Notes: generated from the sequence alone by a model not told the origin. A DNA stretch of 64,000 nt from Aureliella helgolandensis (GCF_007752135.1 NZ_CP036298.1:5022001-5086000); one strand, 5' to 3'; positions 1 through 9,332 are shown, numbered from the stretch's first letter. Translations and numbers: made by a program.

Positions 1-176
1 CCTGCTGTGGTCACGTTGGATTGAGTGAAACAGACGACGGTGAAGTACCAATTGCGTTTGGCAACTCTCCCAATCATCTTCAATGCTTCAAAAATCACTG
101 CTGTGCCAATGCGACATTTGTTGCTGTGACGGCATGCGTCCTCTGCAATCAGCAATCTATGCACCGATAGAACATA

Positions 177-929
177 CTACTCTTCATCTAATAAATGACG
201 TAGCATCCGCTCGGGAGACTCTAGAAAGCGTTTAGTGACGCGATAGTGCTCGGTGTCTCGATAGGCGACCGGTTCGATGCCCCTCTCGTGGAACCGATAA
301 ATCTGAGCCTGCGGGTAGCTCATGATGATTGGGGAATGGGTGGCGATTACCAATTGCGCGTGCATGGCTACCAGTTGATCGAGGAGTACTAGGAATTCGA
401 GTTGCCTCTGCGGTGAGAGCGCCGCTTCCGGCTCGTCGAGAAAGTACAGCCCCTGTCCAAATCGGTTTTCAATAAGCGACATAAACGCCTCGCCGTGCGA
501 TTGCTCATGCAGCGACCGCTCGCCATAACTTCCACCGACAGCGAGATTCTCAATCTCCGTGGCAACATTAAACAGGCTCTCTGCGCGCAGAAACCACGCA
601 TCGGGCACTAGTCCATGATAGCGACGCACACGCAGCGCTTTAGCCATCAAGTAGCGGTTGGGTTCGGAATGAGTTTCGAATTGCATATTCCGACTACCCC
701 CCTCGGCGTTTAGACCGCAGGCGATAGCCAGCGCTTCTAATAACGTCGACTTACCCGATCCATTTTCACCCACGAAGAAGGTGACTTGCGGATGCAAATC
801 GAGTTTCGAAAACTCGCGCAGCGCAGGAATCTGGAATTCGTAATGCTCGGGCGAAACAATCCGGCTCCGATCAAGCACAACACACTCAATGTAGGGCCCG
901 GGCGTGATGCCCGGCTTAAGCCGTTTCAT
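177..929 (-). CDS. AAA family ATPase (ABC-ATPase-like, AAA_21/COG3910 type)
   Basis: Stand-alone soluble ATPase of 250 residues. Walker A is GENGSGKS at residues 54-61, a degenerate signature reads SHGEAF near 145, Walker B is LYFLDEPEAALSP, and the switch histidine lies in IATHSP. That order is typical of the short predicted-ATPase family related to RecF/SMC heads, without a long coiled coil or fused nuclease. The role of this family is poorly defined; it is sometimes found in defence or toxin modules, but no partner gene lies beside it here, since the first 176 bases of the window hold no gene and the upstream neighbour is an unrelated monooxygenase. ATG at 929 is the only in-frame methionine before the conserved core. 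ATPase call is firm, biological role unknown. Confidence 0.85.
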   Translation of the reverse strand: MKRLKPGITPGPYIECVVLDRSRIVSPEHYEFQIPALREFSKLDLHPQVTFFVGENGSGKSTLLEALAIACGLNAEGGSRNMQFETHSEPNRYLMAKALRVRRYHGLVPDAWFLRAESLFNVATEIENLAVGGSYGERSLHEQSHGEAFMSLIENRFGQGLYFLDEPEAALSPQRQLEFLVLLDQLVAMHAQLVIATHSPIIMSYPQAQIYRFHERGIEPVAYRDTEHYRVTKRFLESPERMLRHLLDEE

Positions 930-1012
930 GACTCCATTCCCATGGCCCCATTTTCATGTTCAAATTTGCCCGCGATGGATAGAGTCAAGTTTGCAATATC
1001 CCTTGGCCTCGC

Positions 1013-1318
1013 TTAGCTGCGCGACACCATTTTCAAACGCCGTACCGACTTGCCGATTACCCAATCTGCCACGGCACGATCGTAATCCGCAAAGTGTTCG
1101 GTCTGTTTATGCGCGTCGAAGGCTGCCGCATCGACATAGGTTTCATAGAGAAAGAATGTCGTAGGCACCGCTTCATCCAGCAAGACATCGAACTGACAAC
1201 ACCCAGGCTCCTTGGTCAGCGAATCCGTGGCTTGCTGCAGTATGCGGGCGTGGAACTGCTCGACGAATTCAGGTTTGATCTCAAACGTGACGGCGATGGC
1301 AAATTCAGGCTGTGGCAT
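1013..1318 (-). CDS. ABM-domain (antibiotic biosynthesis monooxygenase-like) protein
   Basis: Small 101-residue protein of the ABM dimeric alpha/beta-barrel fold. It opens with FAIAVTFEIKPE and carries the family pattern QATDSLTKEPGCCQFDVLLDE followed by FFLYETYVDAAAFDAHKQTEHF, which matches the E-P-G-C and F...E.Y...A...H...H spacing of YgiN-like quinol monooxygenases and related small heme or quinol enzymes. Length is normal for the family. The exact substrate cannot be told from sequence. It lies alone, with about 110 bases to the next minus-strand gene and 83 bases to the ATPase downstream. Confidence 0.85.
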   Translation of the reverse strand: MPQPEFAIAVTFEIKPEFVEQFHARILQQATDSLTKEPGCCQFDVLLDEAVPTTFFLYETYVDAAAFDAHKQTEHFADYDRAVADWVIGKSVRRLKMVSRS

Positions 1319-1432
1319 TGGAAAGGACTCATCTTAGGTACAAGTGAAGTAAGAGCGGAAAGCTAACCGGCCTCCGCAATTCGCCCAAACTTCTTTCAGG
1401 AGTTCCAATCGTACCCATCAATTCACGAATCC

Positions 1433-2899
1433 TCAAGCGAGGACGCCCGTGACGACCCTTCCTCCCACGTCGGTTAAAGTTTCCTCGCGTCCCTGATGGA
1501 AATAATGCAGCGTCTCATGGTCGAGCCCCATCAAATGCAAGATAGTGGCGTGCAAATCATGCAAATGCACTCGATCTTTCACCGCTTGAAAACCAAACTC
1601 ATCCGTCTCTCCATAATTGATTCCCCCACGCACTCCGGCTCCTGCCATCCACATCGTGAAACCGTAAGGATTGTGATTCCGCCCCGGCGCATCCTTGCCT
1701 TCACTGAATGGCATCCTCCCAAACTCACCTCCCCAGACGACGAGCGTTTCATCAAGCAAGCCGCGTTGCTCGAGATCCGTTAAAAGGGCCGCAATTGGTT
1801 GATCTACCTCGCTAGCATGTTGTCCATGATTTTTCTCAATGCTTTCATGTGCATCCCACGTTTCCTCAAGATGCCCTCCGCCAGAGTACAGTTGGACAAA
1901 GCGCACACCGCGTTCCACCAGTCGGCGAGCCACTAGGCAATTCCTCCCATATTCGTCTGTCGGCTGCTGCCCCACTCCATACATTTGCAAGGTTTCAGCG
2001 GACTCTTGAGCCAAGTCAACCGCTTCTGGGGCCTCCGCTTGCATTCGATAGGCCAATTCATAACTCTTGATCCGCGCCGCCAACTCATCCCCACCACTGC
2101 GGCTGCGCAGGTGCTCGGCATTGAGCTGCTGCAACAGATCGAGCTGATCACGCTGGGCCTCGCGAGACAGATGCTGCGGTCCCTGCAAGTCCAGGATCGG
2201 ATCTCCCACCGGCCGAAAAAGTGTTCCTTGGTAATTGGCCGGCATAAAGCCGCTTGCCCAATTGGGTTGTCCACTGATAGGACCGCCGCGTTTGTCGAGA
2301 ATCACCACGTAACCGGGCAGATCTTGATTACCACTCCCCAGCCCATAGACGCACCAAGCCCCCAGGGAAGGCCGACCAATAAATGTCTTGCCGGTATTCA
2401 TCTGCACCAGGGCGGAGCCATGGGCGTGGCTGTCGGTATGGCACGAATTGATGACGGCCAATTTATCTGCATGCTGACGAACCTTGGGAAAGTAGTCGGA
2501 GATCATCAAACCGCTTTCACCTCCGGGGCGGAACGGTCGCCAAGCTGGTGTCAGATACCCCACCTTTCGCCCTCCCGAATTTTTGTAACTCTTGTCCTCC
2601 GGGAGTTGTTTTCCTGCATATTTCAACAGCTCCGGCTTATAGTCAAATGTATCCACCTGACTGGGTGCACCGTTCATCATCAGAAAAATACAAGACTTGG
2701 CTTTCGCGGGCAACGCAAGCCTCGGCCTGTCGGATTGTGCGGCATGCAAATGTCGCTCGAAGAACTGCTCCCGCGCCAACAGAGAACTGAGTGCCAAGCC
2801 CGCAAAGCCTCCTCCCATCTGCCAAACAAACTCACGGCGAGTGTGGCCACACGGAAAATGGGATTGTGCGGGGAAATTAGTCAACATAAGCAAACTCAT
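1433..2899 (-). CDS. DUF1501 domain protein, TAT-type export signal
   Basis: 488-residue DUF1501 protein, a family expanded in planctomycetes and always paired with DUF1549/DUF1553 proteins. A twin-arginine segment (TRREFVWQ) precedes the hydrophobic stretch GGGFAGLALSSLLA, so export through the Tat system is likely. Family hallmarks visible: FLMMNGAPSQVDTFDYKP near the N-terminus, HGSALVQMNTGK, VVWGGEFGRMPFSEG and GRNHNPYGFTMWMAGAGVRGG near the C-terminus; the fold is related to sulfatase/alkaline-phosphatase-like proteins. The start overlaps the end of the upstream PSD1 gene by 23 bases (ATG 2899) or 11 bases (ATG 2887), showing translational coupling. Function in vivo is not established; the PSD1-DUF1501 pairs are thought to act outside the cytoplasm in polymer breakdown (inference from family context). 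Confidence 0.92.
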   Translation of the reverse strand: MSLLMLTNFPAQSHFPCGHTRREFVWQMGGGFAGLALSSLLAREQFFERHLHAAQSDRPRLALPAKAKSCIFLMMNGAPSQVDTFDYKPELLKYAGKQLPEDKSYKNSGGRKVGYLTPAWRPFRPGGESGLMISDYFPKVRQHADKLAVINSCHTDSHAHGSALVQMNTGKTFIGRPSLGAWCVYGLGSGNQDLPGYVVILDKRGGPISGQPNWASGFMPANYQGTLFRPVGDPILDLQGPQHLSREAQRDQLDLLQQLNAEHLRSRSGGDELAARIKSYELAYRMQAEAPEAVDLAQESAETLQMYGVGQQPTDEYGRNCLVARRLVERGVRFVQLYSGGGHLEETWDAHESIEKNHGQHASEVDQPIAALLTDLEQRGLLDETLVVWGGEFGRMPFSEGKDAPGRNHNPYGFTMWMAGAGVRGGINYGETDEFGFQAVKDRVHLHDLHATILHLMGLDHETLHYFHQGREETLTDVGGRVVTGVLA

Positions 2900-5150
2900 T
2901 GGAATTGAACAAAATCAGACTTAGCGAAGCCAACGCAAGCATCTCGTGATTTGTAGACTCTTCGACCTCCAAGTTCCGCACTTCAGCCTCTTCAATGCGT
3001 TGCCGCTGCCGCTCGAGATACTCGGTGCCCGCACGCACTTCCCACTCTTCGGGAACTCGCTGAAGCACCGCTCCCCACAAAGCGTGCACGCGACTCTCTG
3101 GTTCTGCATACTCCGCCAGAACTCGTCCAGCTAAGGCTTGTGATCGATCTTGAACAAATTGGTTGTTCAACATTGCCAAAGCTTGTGGAGCTACCGTGGT
3201 CACATCCCGTTTTGCATTGGACAGAGTTGAGTCGCACAAATCGAAAGTGGTCATCAGGGGCGGCAACAGACTCCGTTGCATGAAGGTGTACAAGCTGCGA
3301 CGCATCTGCTCCGCCTGCGGTGAAGCATTCCAGGCTGCCTCGCGTTGCGAGAGCCCCTCCAGCGCGGCCTGGCTGACCGACGGAATAAAACTCGGTCCAC
3401 CTCGACGCGAATCGAGCTCTCCAGTAGCGACCAGCAGCGCATCCCGAAGCGACTCAGCATCCCGGCGTCGGCGTTCGGCCCGCCACCACAATCGATTGTC
3501 ATAGTCGCGCTGACTGTACTCGTCGAAATTCTGATGATTGCTCGACTGTCGGTAAGTTTCGGAGTTGAGGATCAAGCGATGGATGTGCTTGAGGCTCCAG
3601 CCACTGTCGACCAACTCAGTCGCCAGCCAATCGAGCATGTCTGGGTGCGTAGGTTGCTCTCCCGTAAAACCAAAATTGTTCGGCGAACGCACCAGGCCTT
3701 GGCCCATATAGTTTTGCCAGATGCGATTGACGATCACCCGCGCCGTCAGAGGATTCTCTGGGCTGGCAATCCATTTTGCAAATTGGAGACGTCGCTGGGT
3801 CCCCTTGGCTTTGGGCGTGGGAGCATCCAACTCTCGAAATAGGTCGGGAACCAAAGTCAACACGGCTGGGACCACTTCTTCGAGTGGCCGCTGGCGATCA
3901 CCGTCCTTCAAGAGATGGAGCGGGGCAGGGGATTGGGTGATATCGGTCCAAGCCAAAATCTCTTGCGCATCGAGCTCTTCGTCCGTCGGCCCCCCCAACC
4001 ACTTGCGGTCCCGTGCCTGAATCGGCCCAGGCCAAAAGATCGACGCCATGCGGTAGTAGTCAAGTTGCGGAATAGGATCGAATTTATGATCGTGACAACG
4101 GGCACACTTGACGGTCATCCCCAGGAAGGCAGAGGAGGTCGTATGCACGAGATCTTCCAGCCTTTCAAAGGCGTAGTCCTCGGGATCGTTGGGTTCGTCG
4201 TTCCACGTCCCTAGCCTCATAAATCCAGTGGCCGCGAGACTCCTCTCATCACGAGCCGGAATCTCATCGCCAGCTAATTGCAGAACCACAAATTCGTCGT
4301 AGGGCATATCGGAATTGATCGCATCGACGACCCAGTCGCGGTACTTCCAAGCAAACGGTTTCGTCTGATCCCGTTCATACCCACTCGACTCTGCAAACCT
4401 TGCGATATCCAGCCAGTGCCGTGCCCAGCGTTCCCCGAATTGCGGTGATGCCAAGTAGCGGTCGACCAGTGTGCTCCAAGCGTTCGAACCAGAATCGGTT
4501 TCGAGCTGAGCGATTTCCTCTGCCGTCGGTGGCAGGCCGATCGTATCCGCCGTCAAGCGACGCAGTAGGATTTCCGGTTCGGCTCGAGGAGCCGCTTGCA
4601 GGCCAGCGTTGCGAAGCTTTTGTTGAATAAACAGATCGATGGCATTGGAAAACCGGACTGGTTTTTGTCCACCTGCTAGCTGCGATGGATCGGGAGGAGT
4701 AGGCCTCTTTACCGCTTGCAAGGACCACCAGTCGCGGCCCGCGCGCACTGATGAAGTCGCTTCGTAGAGGTCCAGTTCTCGCGCCGCTGGCCAGGTCGCG
4801 CCCGCCGCAACCCAGGCTTGCAAAATTGCGATCTCGTCTTCCGGCAACTGCTGCGAGATCCCGCGTTGTTTGGGAGGCATATCTCCAGCTTGGATTCGCT
4901 CCAAAAGGTAACTTGACAACGGAGAATCGTCATCGACAACAGCCCCACTGTCGCCCCCCTCAGAAAAGGATTCGAGCGAACTCAAGGAGAGCCCGCCAGA
5001 ACGACTGCGATCTTGGTGGCACTCCAAACAGCGTTTGATAATGAGCGGAGCCACTTCCGTCTCAAAATTGACCTCGGCCGACAAGGTAGATTGGCAACAG
5101 AACGCAACTATCACTAACGGATAGAATCGAATTCTCATTGCAGACAACAT
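2877..5150 (-). CDS. PSD1 / planctomycete cytochrome C-like protein (DUF1549 + DUF1553)
   Basis: 757-residue secreted protein. A signal peptide (residues 1-24) is followed by the planctomycete cytochrome-C-like domain with a CLECH heme-type CxxCH motif near residue 41, then DUF1549 (ERWARHWLDIARFAESSGYERD, NSDMPYDEFVVLQLAGD, KCARCHDHKFDPI with a second CxxCH) and DUF1553 (NPLTARVIVNRIWQNYMGQGLV, TFDLCDSTLSN, QALAMLNNQFV). The ATG at 5150 sits six bases after GGGAG, a good ribosome-binding site. It forms a two-gene operon with the DUF1501 gene. Electron transfer by the two CxxCH motifs is plausible but unproven for this family. Confidence 0.93.
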   Translation of the reverse strand: MLSAMRIRFYPLVIVAFCCQSTLSAEVNFETEVAPLIIKRCLECHQDRSRSGGLSLSSLESFSEGGDSGAVVDDDSPLSSYLLERIQAGDMPPKQRGISQQLPEDEIAILQAWVAAGATWPAARELDLYEATSSVRAGRDWWSLQAVKRPTPPDPSQLAGGQKPVRFSNAIDLFIQQKLRNAGLQAAPRAEPEILLRRLTADTIGLPPTAEEIAQLETDSGSNAWSTLVDRYLASPQFGERWARHWLDIARFAESSGYERDQTKPFAWKYRDWVVDAINSDMPYDEFVVLQLAGDEIPARDERSLAATGFMRLGTWNDEPNDPEDYAFERLEDLVHTTSSAFLGMTVKCARCHDHKFDPIPQLDYYRMASIFWPGPIQARDRKWLGGPTDEELDAQEILAWTDITQSPAPLHLLKDGDRQRPLEEVVPAVLTLVPDLFRELDAPTPKAKGTQRRLQFAKWIASPENPLTARVIVNRIWQNYMGQGLVRSPNNFGFTGEQPTHPDMLDWLATELVDSGWSLKHIHRLILNSETYRQSSNHQNFDEYSQRDYDNRLWWRAERRRRDAESLRDALLVATGELDSRRGGPSFIPSVSQAALEGLSQREAAWNASPQAEQMRRSLYTFMQRSLLPPLMTTFDLCDSTLSNAKRDVTTVAPQALAMLNNQFVQDRSQALAGRVLAEYAEPESRVHALWGAVLQRVPEEWEVRAGTEYLERQRQRIEEAEVRNLEVEESTNHEMLALASLSLILFNSNEFAYVD

Positions 5151-5466
5151 GCTGACTCCCTGTCAACTCTCTGATTGATAACAGTGCGGGACGAGGCGTC
5201 CACCTTCAACGTCCCCTACACCGGCGCGCCGTGGAAACAGCAACAACATAGCGGGCCAGGAATCCCAGGTCAACAAAATTGAATCTCAGTCGATTTGACA
5301 CCGTTGGATACAAAACAAGAAGAATACCAGCTCGATTGCTGTGTATACTGGCTGTCCATCTTTCATTTTTGGCTGTTCACTCCGACACTCGCGAGTCGAC
5401 GCTCACAGCCCACCGCTGCAGCGGCCGATCCCTCGAGTAAACCGCTCTGCCCCAAGAAGCTCCAAC
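5151..5466. other. Divergent intergenic region between PSD1 gene and pqaA-like gene
   Basis: 316 bases separate two divergent genes and must hold both promoters. I see no clear sigma-70 boxes, strong dyad or small ORF that can be defended. An in-frame extension of the plus gene back to 5341 lacks a signal-peptide-compatible start, so the region is treated as non-coding. Confidence 0.5.
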
Positions 5467-7155
5467 ATGAAAACCGCTCAATCCGCTTGGCCGCAAATCC
5501 TTCGTCAACAGAGACTCTGCCTGTGCCTCGCACCCCTACTCCTGCTGCAACTCTTCCAACACGCCTCAGCTCAGGAACACCAGCCTAGGCCAACCGCCAT
5601 CGATCGCTACGTCCATCAGCCTGACGATGCGTTCCGCTGGAAGATTGTCAGCTCCGAACTCCGCGATGGCATCCATATCGTCGTGGTCGATATGGTTTCT
5701 CAACGCTGGCTGACTGCGGAGCAAGTCGATCGCACGGAATGGCAACACTGGGTTACCTTGGCGATTCCCGAAAAACCGATTTCGAACATTGGGCTGTTGA
5801 AGATTGGCGGCGGAAAAAATGGTGGCGATCCACCAACCGCCCCTTCTCAAGAAATCCTTCAAATCGCCAAGGCCACGCAAACCGTTGTCGCTGAGCTCAA
5901 GATGGTTCCCAATCAACCTTTGATCTTCCACGGCGACGGCGTACCGCGCAGCGAAGATGATTTAATTGGCTACACTTGGGATCAATACTTGAAGACCGGA
6001 GAACCCAATTGGCTCGCTCGAAACGCCATGATCAAAAGTGCCGTGCGCGCCATGGATACGATGACTGCTGTAACAGCGGAAGTTGCCGCTGGACATGAGC
6101 TAAATCAATTCGTTGTGGCGGGTGGCTCCAAGCGGGGTTGGACGACTTGGCTGACCGGCGCCATGGACAAGCGCGTTGTGGCCATCGTCCCCATCGTCAT
6201 CGATGTACTCAATACTGACAAATCGATGCGGCATCACTTTGCTGCGTACGGCTACTGGGCTCCTGCCATCGCCAACTACGTACAACACCATATCATGGAA
6301 CGCATTGGTGATCCCCGCCTGGCCGAAGCCTATCGTTTGATCGACCCCTACTATTATCGGGATCGCTTGACGATGCCCAAGTTGATCCTGAACGCAGCCG
6401 GTGACCAGTTCTTCCTTCCCGACTCGTCGCAGTTTTACTGGGGAGATCTACAAGGCGAAAAACATCTGCGGTATGTTCCCAATACGGATCACGGTATGGA
6501 TGACTCCGATGCAATGCAGTCCTTGATCGCTTTCTACTCAATGATTGTTCACGATCGCCCACGTCCCGAGTACTCGTGGAAGAATCTGGAAGATGGAACC
6601 ACACAGGTCACTACCAGCACGAAACCGCTTGAGGTGAGGCTATGGCAAGCCCACAATCCCGTCGCACGAGATTTTCGGCTCGAAACACTCGGTAAGGAAT
6701 ACACAAGCCAAGTGCTTGAAGCGCAGCCCGACGGAACCTATCTGGCTAGCCTGCCGCAACCTGCCTCGGGATGGACAGCTTACTTTGTGGAGCTGACCTT
6801 TGACTCGGGGTCTCCCTTTCCCATCAAGCTTACGACCAACGTACAAGTCACCCCCAATACGCTCCCCTATTCGCATCGGGATCCAGCCGGCGTGCCTAGC
6901 GTGACACTCAAATGTGAGTTGCCAACGGAAGCGGATGCCCGCCGGTTGCTAGGGCAAGTTGATGAACCCTTCAAAGTTCACTTTGGGGTCGAAGACCTCA
7001 TGACACAACAAGTCGGAACAACCGTCTACTTGAACTGGATGCCCAACGGATTTAAGTCCGAAGTAGAGGCCGCCATGGCATGGCTTGCATCTCAGAAATG
7101 CCAACGGATCAATATTCAACTGGAGGCTGGACGACATATCACGGCTACCCGTTAG
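5467..7155 (+). CDS. PhoPQ-activated pathogenicity-related (PqaA-like) secreted protein
   Basis: 562 residues from ATG 5467, chosen because the next residues form a signal peptide (basic start, hydrophobic LCLAPLLLLQLFQ, cleavage after SAQ). The mature part follows the PqaA family: DRYVHQPDDAFRWK at the start, a WTTWLTGAMDKRV segment with the nucleophile-elbow-like GGSKRG, a VPIVIDVLN strand, YYYRDRLTMPKLILNAAGDQFFLPDSS and NTDHGMD, which fit an alpha/beta-hydrolase fold. PqaA in Salmonella is PhoP-regulated and of unknown biochemistry; large copies are frequent in planctomycetes. Single gene, divergent from the PSD1 operon. Confidence 0.88.
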   Translation: MKTAQSAWPQILRQQRLCLCLAPLLLLQLFQHASAQEHQPRPTAIDRYVHQPDDAFRWKIVSSELRDGIHIVVVDMVSQRWLTAEQVDRTEWQHWVTLAIPEKPISNIGLLKIGGGKNGGDPPTAPSQEILQIAKATQTVVAELKMVPNQPLIFHGDGVPRSEDDLIGYTWDQYLKTGEPNWLARNAMIKSAVRAMDTMTAVTAEVAAGHELNQFVVAGGSKRGWTTWLTGAMDKRVVAIVPIVIDVLNTDKSMRHHFAAYGYWAPAIANYVQHHIMERIGDPRLAEAYRLIDPYYYRDRLTMPKLILNAAGDQFFLPDSSQFYWGDLQGEKHLRYVPNTDHGMDDSDAMQSLIAFYSMIVHDRPRPEYSWKNLEDGTTQVTTSTKPLEVRLWQAHNPVARDFRLETLGKEYTSQVLEAQPDGTYLASLPQPASGWTAYFVELTFDSGSPFPIKLTTNVQVTPNTLPYSHRDPAGVPSVTLKCELPTEADARRLLGQVDEPFKVHFGVEDLMTQQVGTTVYLNWMPNGFKSEVEAAMAWLASQKCQRINIQLEAGRHITATR

Positions 7156-7782
7156 CACGCCCGTGGCCCTGCTCACCGGTTGGTTCCTATCGCGTCCCTC
7201 CGGTAAGCAAGGCAAACATAAATGCGTCCTCTCCAATCGCAACTCGCCGCGTCAGCAAGGCTTAAGAAGTCGCTGGCAGAGTGCAGGTCGTAGTCGAGAT
7301 ACGAGATTAGTGCGGGTGTTTCTAACGCGGGGGTAGTTCCATTCTTTCACCCGTAGCGGTAACCACCTTTCCTTGCTCACCGGGCTGTTGCAATAGTAAC
7401 CCGCCGCGTCAGCAAGGATAGGTGGTCGCCACTGCAGGGCGATTGGGGGTGCTACCTGCACGTTAAAGCTGAAATCGCTATTAAATCAACAGCCCGGTGA
7501 GCAAGGAAAGATAACCTTCGCTACAAGGCAATTAAGGATGCTACCTCCGCATTAAAATTCAAATTGCGATTAAATCAACAGCCCGTTACGCGGCGGGTTA
7601 CGATCGCAACAAGCGGTGATGCTGCGGGTTGCGATTGCTTGTAGAGACGGGGTGTTACGATTTTGGGTCGACTCTGGTCAAAAGTGATTTGAAGAAAGGC
7701 GCTGCAGCTGTTTACTCCCCCTAGGGTGCTTCCCCAAATTTTAAGAACAAACTGTTTCACTTTCGCTCTCCCGCTGCGCTGG
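7156..7782. repeat. Repeat-rich spacer: CGCGGCGGGTTAC family, 24-bp inverted repeat, ~50-bp direct repeat
   Basis: No gene is credible here. Visible structure: (1) the motif AACYCGCCGCGTCAGCAAGG at 7241-7260 and 7398-7417, and its inverse ACGCGGCGGGTTAC at 7588-7601; (2) a perfect 24-bp inverted repeat, 7367-7390 against 7487-7510, containing GCTCACCGGGCTGTTG; (3) an imperfect direct repeat of about 50 bases, 7447-7496 and 7535-7585, both ending ATTAAATCAACAGCCCG. The same CGCGGCGGGTTAC motif reappears at 27593 and 27625. This looks like a mosaic of small interspersed palindromic elements. Confidence 0.8.
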
Positions 7783-8601
7783 ATGCAGGTGCTTACCTCG
7801 CATCGGCCGGCGGGCATCGCCCTGGCCTGCGGTTGTTGTTTGCTGTTGGTGAGCGGATGCCAGTCGAATTTAGGGCAGACTCCAGCTAGGCAAGTGCGTG
7901 TCTTGGCAGCAGCGAGTACCGCCAGCGCGATGGAGGAAATCGCTGAGCAGTTCCAACAGCGGCACCCGGGCATTTCCATCATCATTAGCACTGGTCCCTC
8001 TAACGGTCTCACGCAGCAGATTTTAGCAGGCGCGCCTGCCGATATCTTTCTACCGGCACACAGACAATGGGCCGAACTGCTCGATGCTGAAGGGCTATCC
8101 AGTCGCACGGTCGACCTGCTTTCCAATCATCTCGTTCTAATCGTTCCACGGGGCAATCCAGCCCAGGTCCAACTTCCCGGCGATCTTCTAACCGATGCCG
8201 TCACGAAACTGGTCATCGCCGGAGAACACGTTCCAGCGGGCATCTACGCCGAGCAAACTCTCAACGCATTACAACTCTTCGCTCCATTGCAGTCGGAGGG
8301 AAAACTGGCGCGAGGCTCTGATGTGCGAACAACTTTGATTTTTGTTGAAGTCGCTGAGGCGGAAGCGGGAATCGTCTATGCCACCGATGCCCAGCGTTCG
8401 GATTTAGTAGAAGTGGTCGCCACCTTCGATCCACTTACCTATGAAACGGTCGTTTATCCCGCTATCTTGTTGCAAGCTGGAGATGCATCGCCGCAGGCTA
8501 GGCAGTTTTTCGATTACCTCATTTCCTCCGCAGGAATCGACATCTTTACCCAACACGGCTTTGCCTCGCTCGATTCCAAGCAATTACCACATCCTCCCTA
8601 A
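7783..8601 (+). CDS. modA: Molybdate ABC transporter substrate-binding lipoprotein ModA
   Basis: 272 residues from ATG 7783. A lipoprotein signal (LACGCCLLLVSGC) places it on the outer face of the cytoplasmic membrane. The mature part begins VRVLAAASTASAMEEIAEQFQQ and contains STGPSNGLTQQILAGAPADIFLPA, the usual ModA/periplasmic-binding-protein-II pattern with Ser and Thr residues that bind the oxyanion, followed by LVLIVPRGNP and GDASPQARQFFDYLIS. It binds molybdate or tungstate and delivers it to ModB/ModC encoded just downstream. An upstream in-frame ATG at 7726 would put 19 extra residues before the signal peptide and is less likely. Specificity for molybdate versus tungstate cannot be decided by eye. 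Confidence 0.9.
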   Translation: MQVLTSHRPAGIALACGCCLLLVSGCQSNLGQTPARQVRVLAAASTASAMEEIAEQFQQRHPGISIIISTGPSNGLTQQILAGAPADIFLPAHRQWAELLDAEGLSSRTVDLLSNHLVLIVPRGNPAQVQLPGDLLTDAVTKLVIAGEHVPAGIYAEQTLNALQLFAPLQSEGKLARGSDVRTTLIFVEVAEAEAGIVYATDAQRSDLVEVVATFDPLTYETVVYPAILLQAGDASPQARQFFDYLISSAGIDIFTQHGFASLDSKQLPHPP

Positions 8602-8609
8602 TCCGCCCC

Positions 8610-8632
8610 AAAGGTGTCCGGCACCTTTTTTT
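8610..8632 (+). terminator. Terminator-like hairpin between modA and modB
   Basis: A perfect 7-bp stem, AAAGGTG (8610-8616) with CACCTTT (8622-8628), loop TCCGG, followed by four more T. This has the form of an intrinsic terminator and lies only nine bases after the modA stop, inside the modABC operon. It may act as a partial attenuator giving more ModA than ModBC, or be one copy of a short interspersed repeat. Confidence 0.7.
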
Positions 8633-8645
8633 GAAAGTTGTTGGA

Positions 8646-9332
8646 GTGAACGTTACCGGCGAGCAATGGGAAGCGATTCGATTGAGCTTGCTGGTAGCCA
8701 GTTTCGCTGTTGCCGGGTGCTTACCTCTGGGAATCGCACTGGGATGGGTCCTCGCCCGCAAGCAATTTTTTGGGAAAAATCTACTCGAAACCCTTGTCAA
8801 TTTGCCTCTGGTTCTGCCCCCTGTGGTCACAGGCTACCTGTTGCTCATCAGCTTTGGCCGCAACGGCCCGGTGGGGAGTCTTCTCGAACGCTGGCTGGGC
8901 ATGCGGCTGGTCTTCGATTGGAAAGGGGCTGCTCTGGCGGCTGCCGTCGTGTCTTTCCCCTTGATGGTGCGAGCGATTCGAACCGGCTTCAGCACAGTCG
9001 ACCGACGGCTGGAGCAAACCGCTCGCACACTCGGCGCCAGCCCACTGGACTGCTTCTTCTCCATCTCCCTGCCGTTGGCCCTGCATGGCATCCTGGCCGG
9101 ATGCGTCCTAGCATTTGCCAGAAGCTTGGGAGAGTTCGGCGCAACGATCATGATTGCCGGAAATATTCCTGGCGAGACACGTACCATTCCCCTGCAAATC
9201 TACAACCAACTCGAAAGCCCCGGTGGCATCCAGCAGTGCACCGGACTCGTTCTTTTCTCCGTGTTGATCTCAGCAGTAGCTCTGTGGGTCGGCGGATGGC
9301 TGGAACGCCGAAGTGCACGGCATCTGGCTTAG
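8646..9332 (+). CDS. modB: Molybdate ABC transporter permease ModB
   Basis: 228 residues with about five membrane helices (LSLLVASFAVAGCLPLGIALGWVLA, LVNLPLVLPPVVTGYLLLISFG, AALAAAVVSFPLMVRAI, LALHGILAGCVLAFARSLGEFGATIM, LFSVLISAVALWVGGW). The ABC permease EAA loop is present as EQTARTLGASPLDCFFSISLPLALHGILAG, which docks on ModC. GTG at 8646 is preferred over the TTG at 8631 because the TTG sits in the T-run of the hairpin described above. Forms the membrane channel of the ModABC importer. Confidence 0.9.
   Translation: MNVTGEQWEAIRLSLLVASFAVAGCLPLGIALGWVLARKQFFGKNLLETLVNLPLVLPPVVTGYLLLISFGRNGPVGSLLERWLGMRLVFDWKGAALAAAVVSFPLMVRAIRTGFSTVDRRLEQTARTLGASPLDCFFSISLPLALHGILAGCVLAFARSLGEFGATIMIAGNIPGETRTIPLQIYNQLESPGGIQQCTGLVLFSVLISAVALWVGGWLERRSARHLA

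Noticed and set aside
177-929. AAA ATPase as part of an anti-phage system
   Set aside because: No nuclease, reverse transcriptase or toxin neighbour is in view. The gene near the window edge could have a partner outside, but nothing here supports it.
1985-2908. Long plus-strand ORF of 307 codons
   Set aside because: It is antisense to the DUF1501 gene, whose motifs are unmistakable; the plus-strand translation has no domain or signal.
7241-7601. Insertion sequence remnant
   Set aside because: Inverted repeats are present but there is no transposase fragment or target duplication; a REP-like repeat mosaic fits better.
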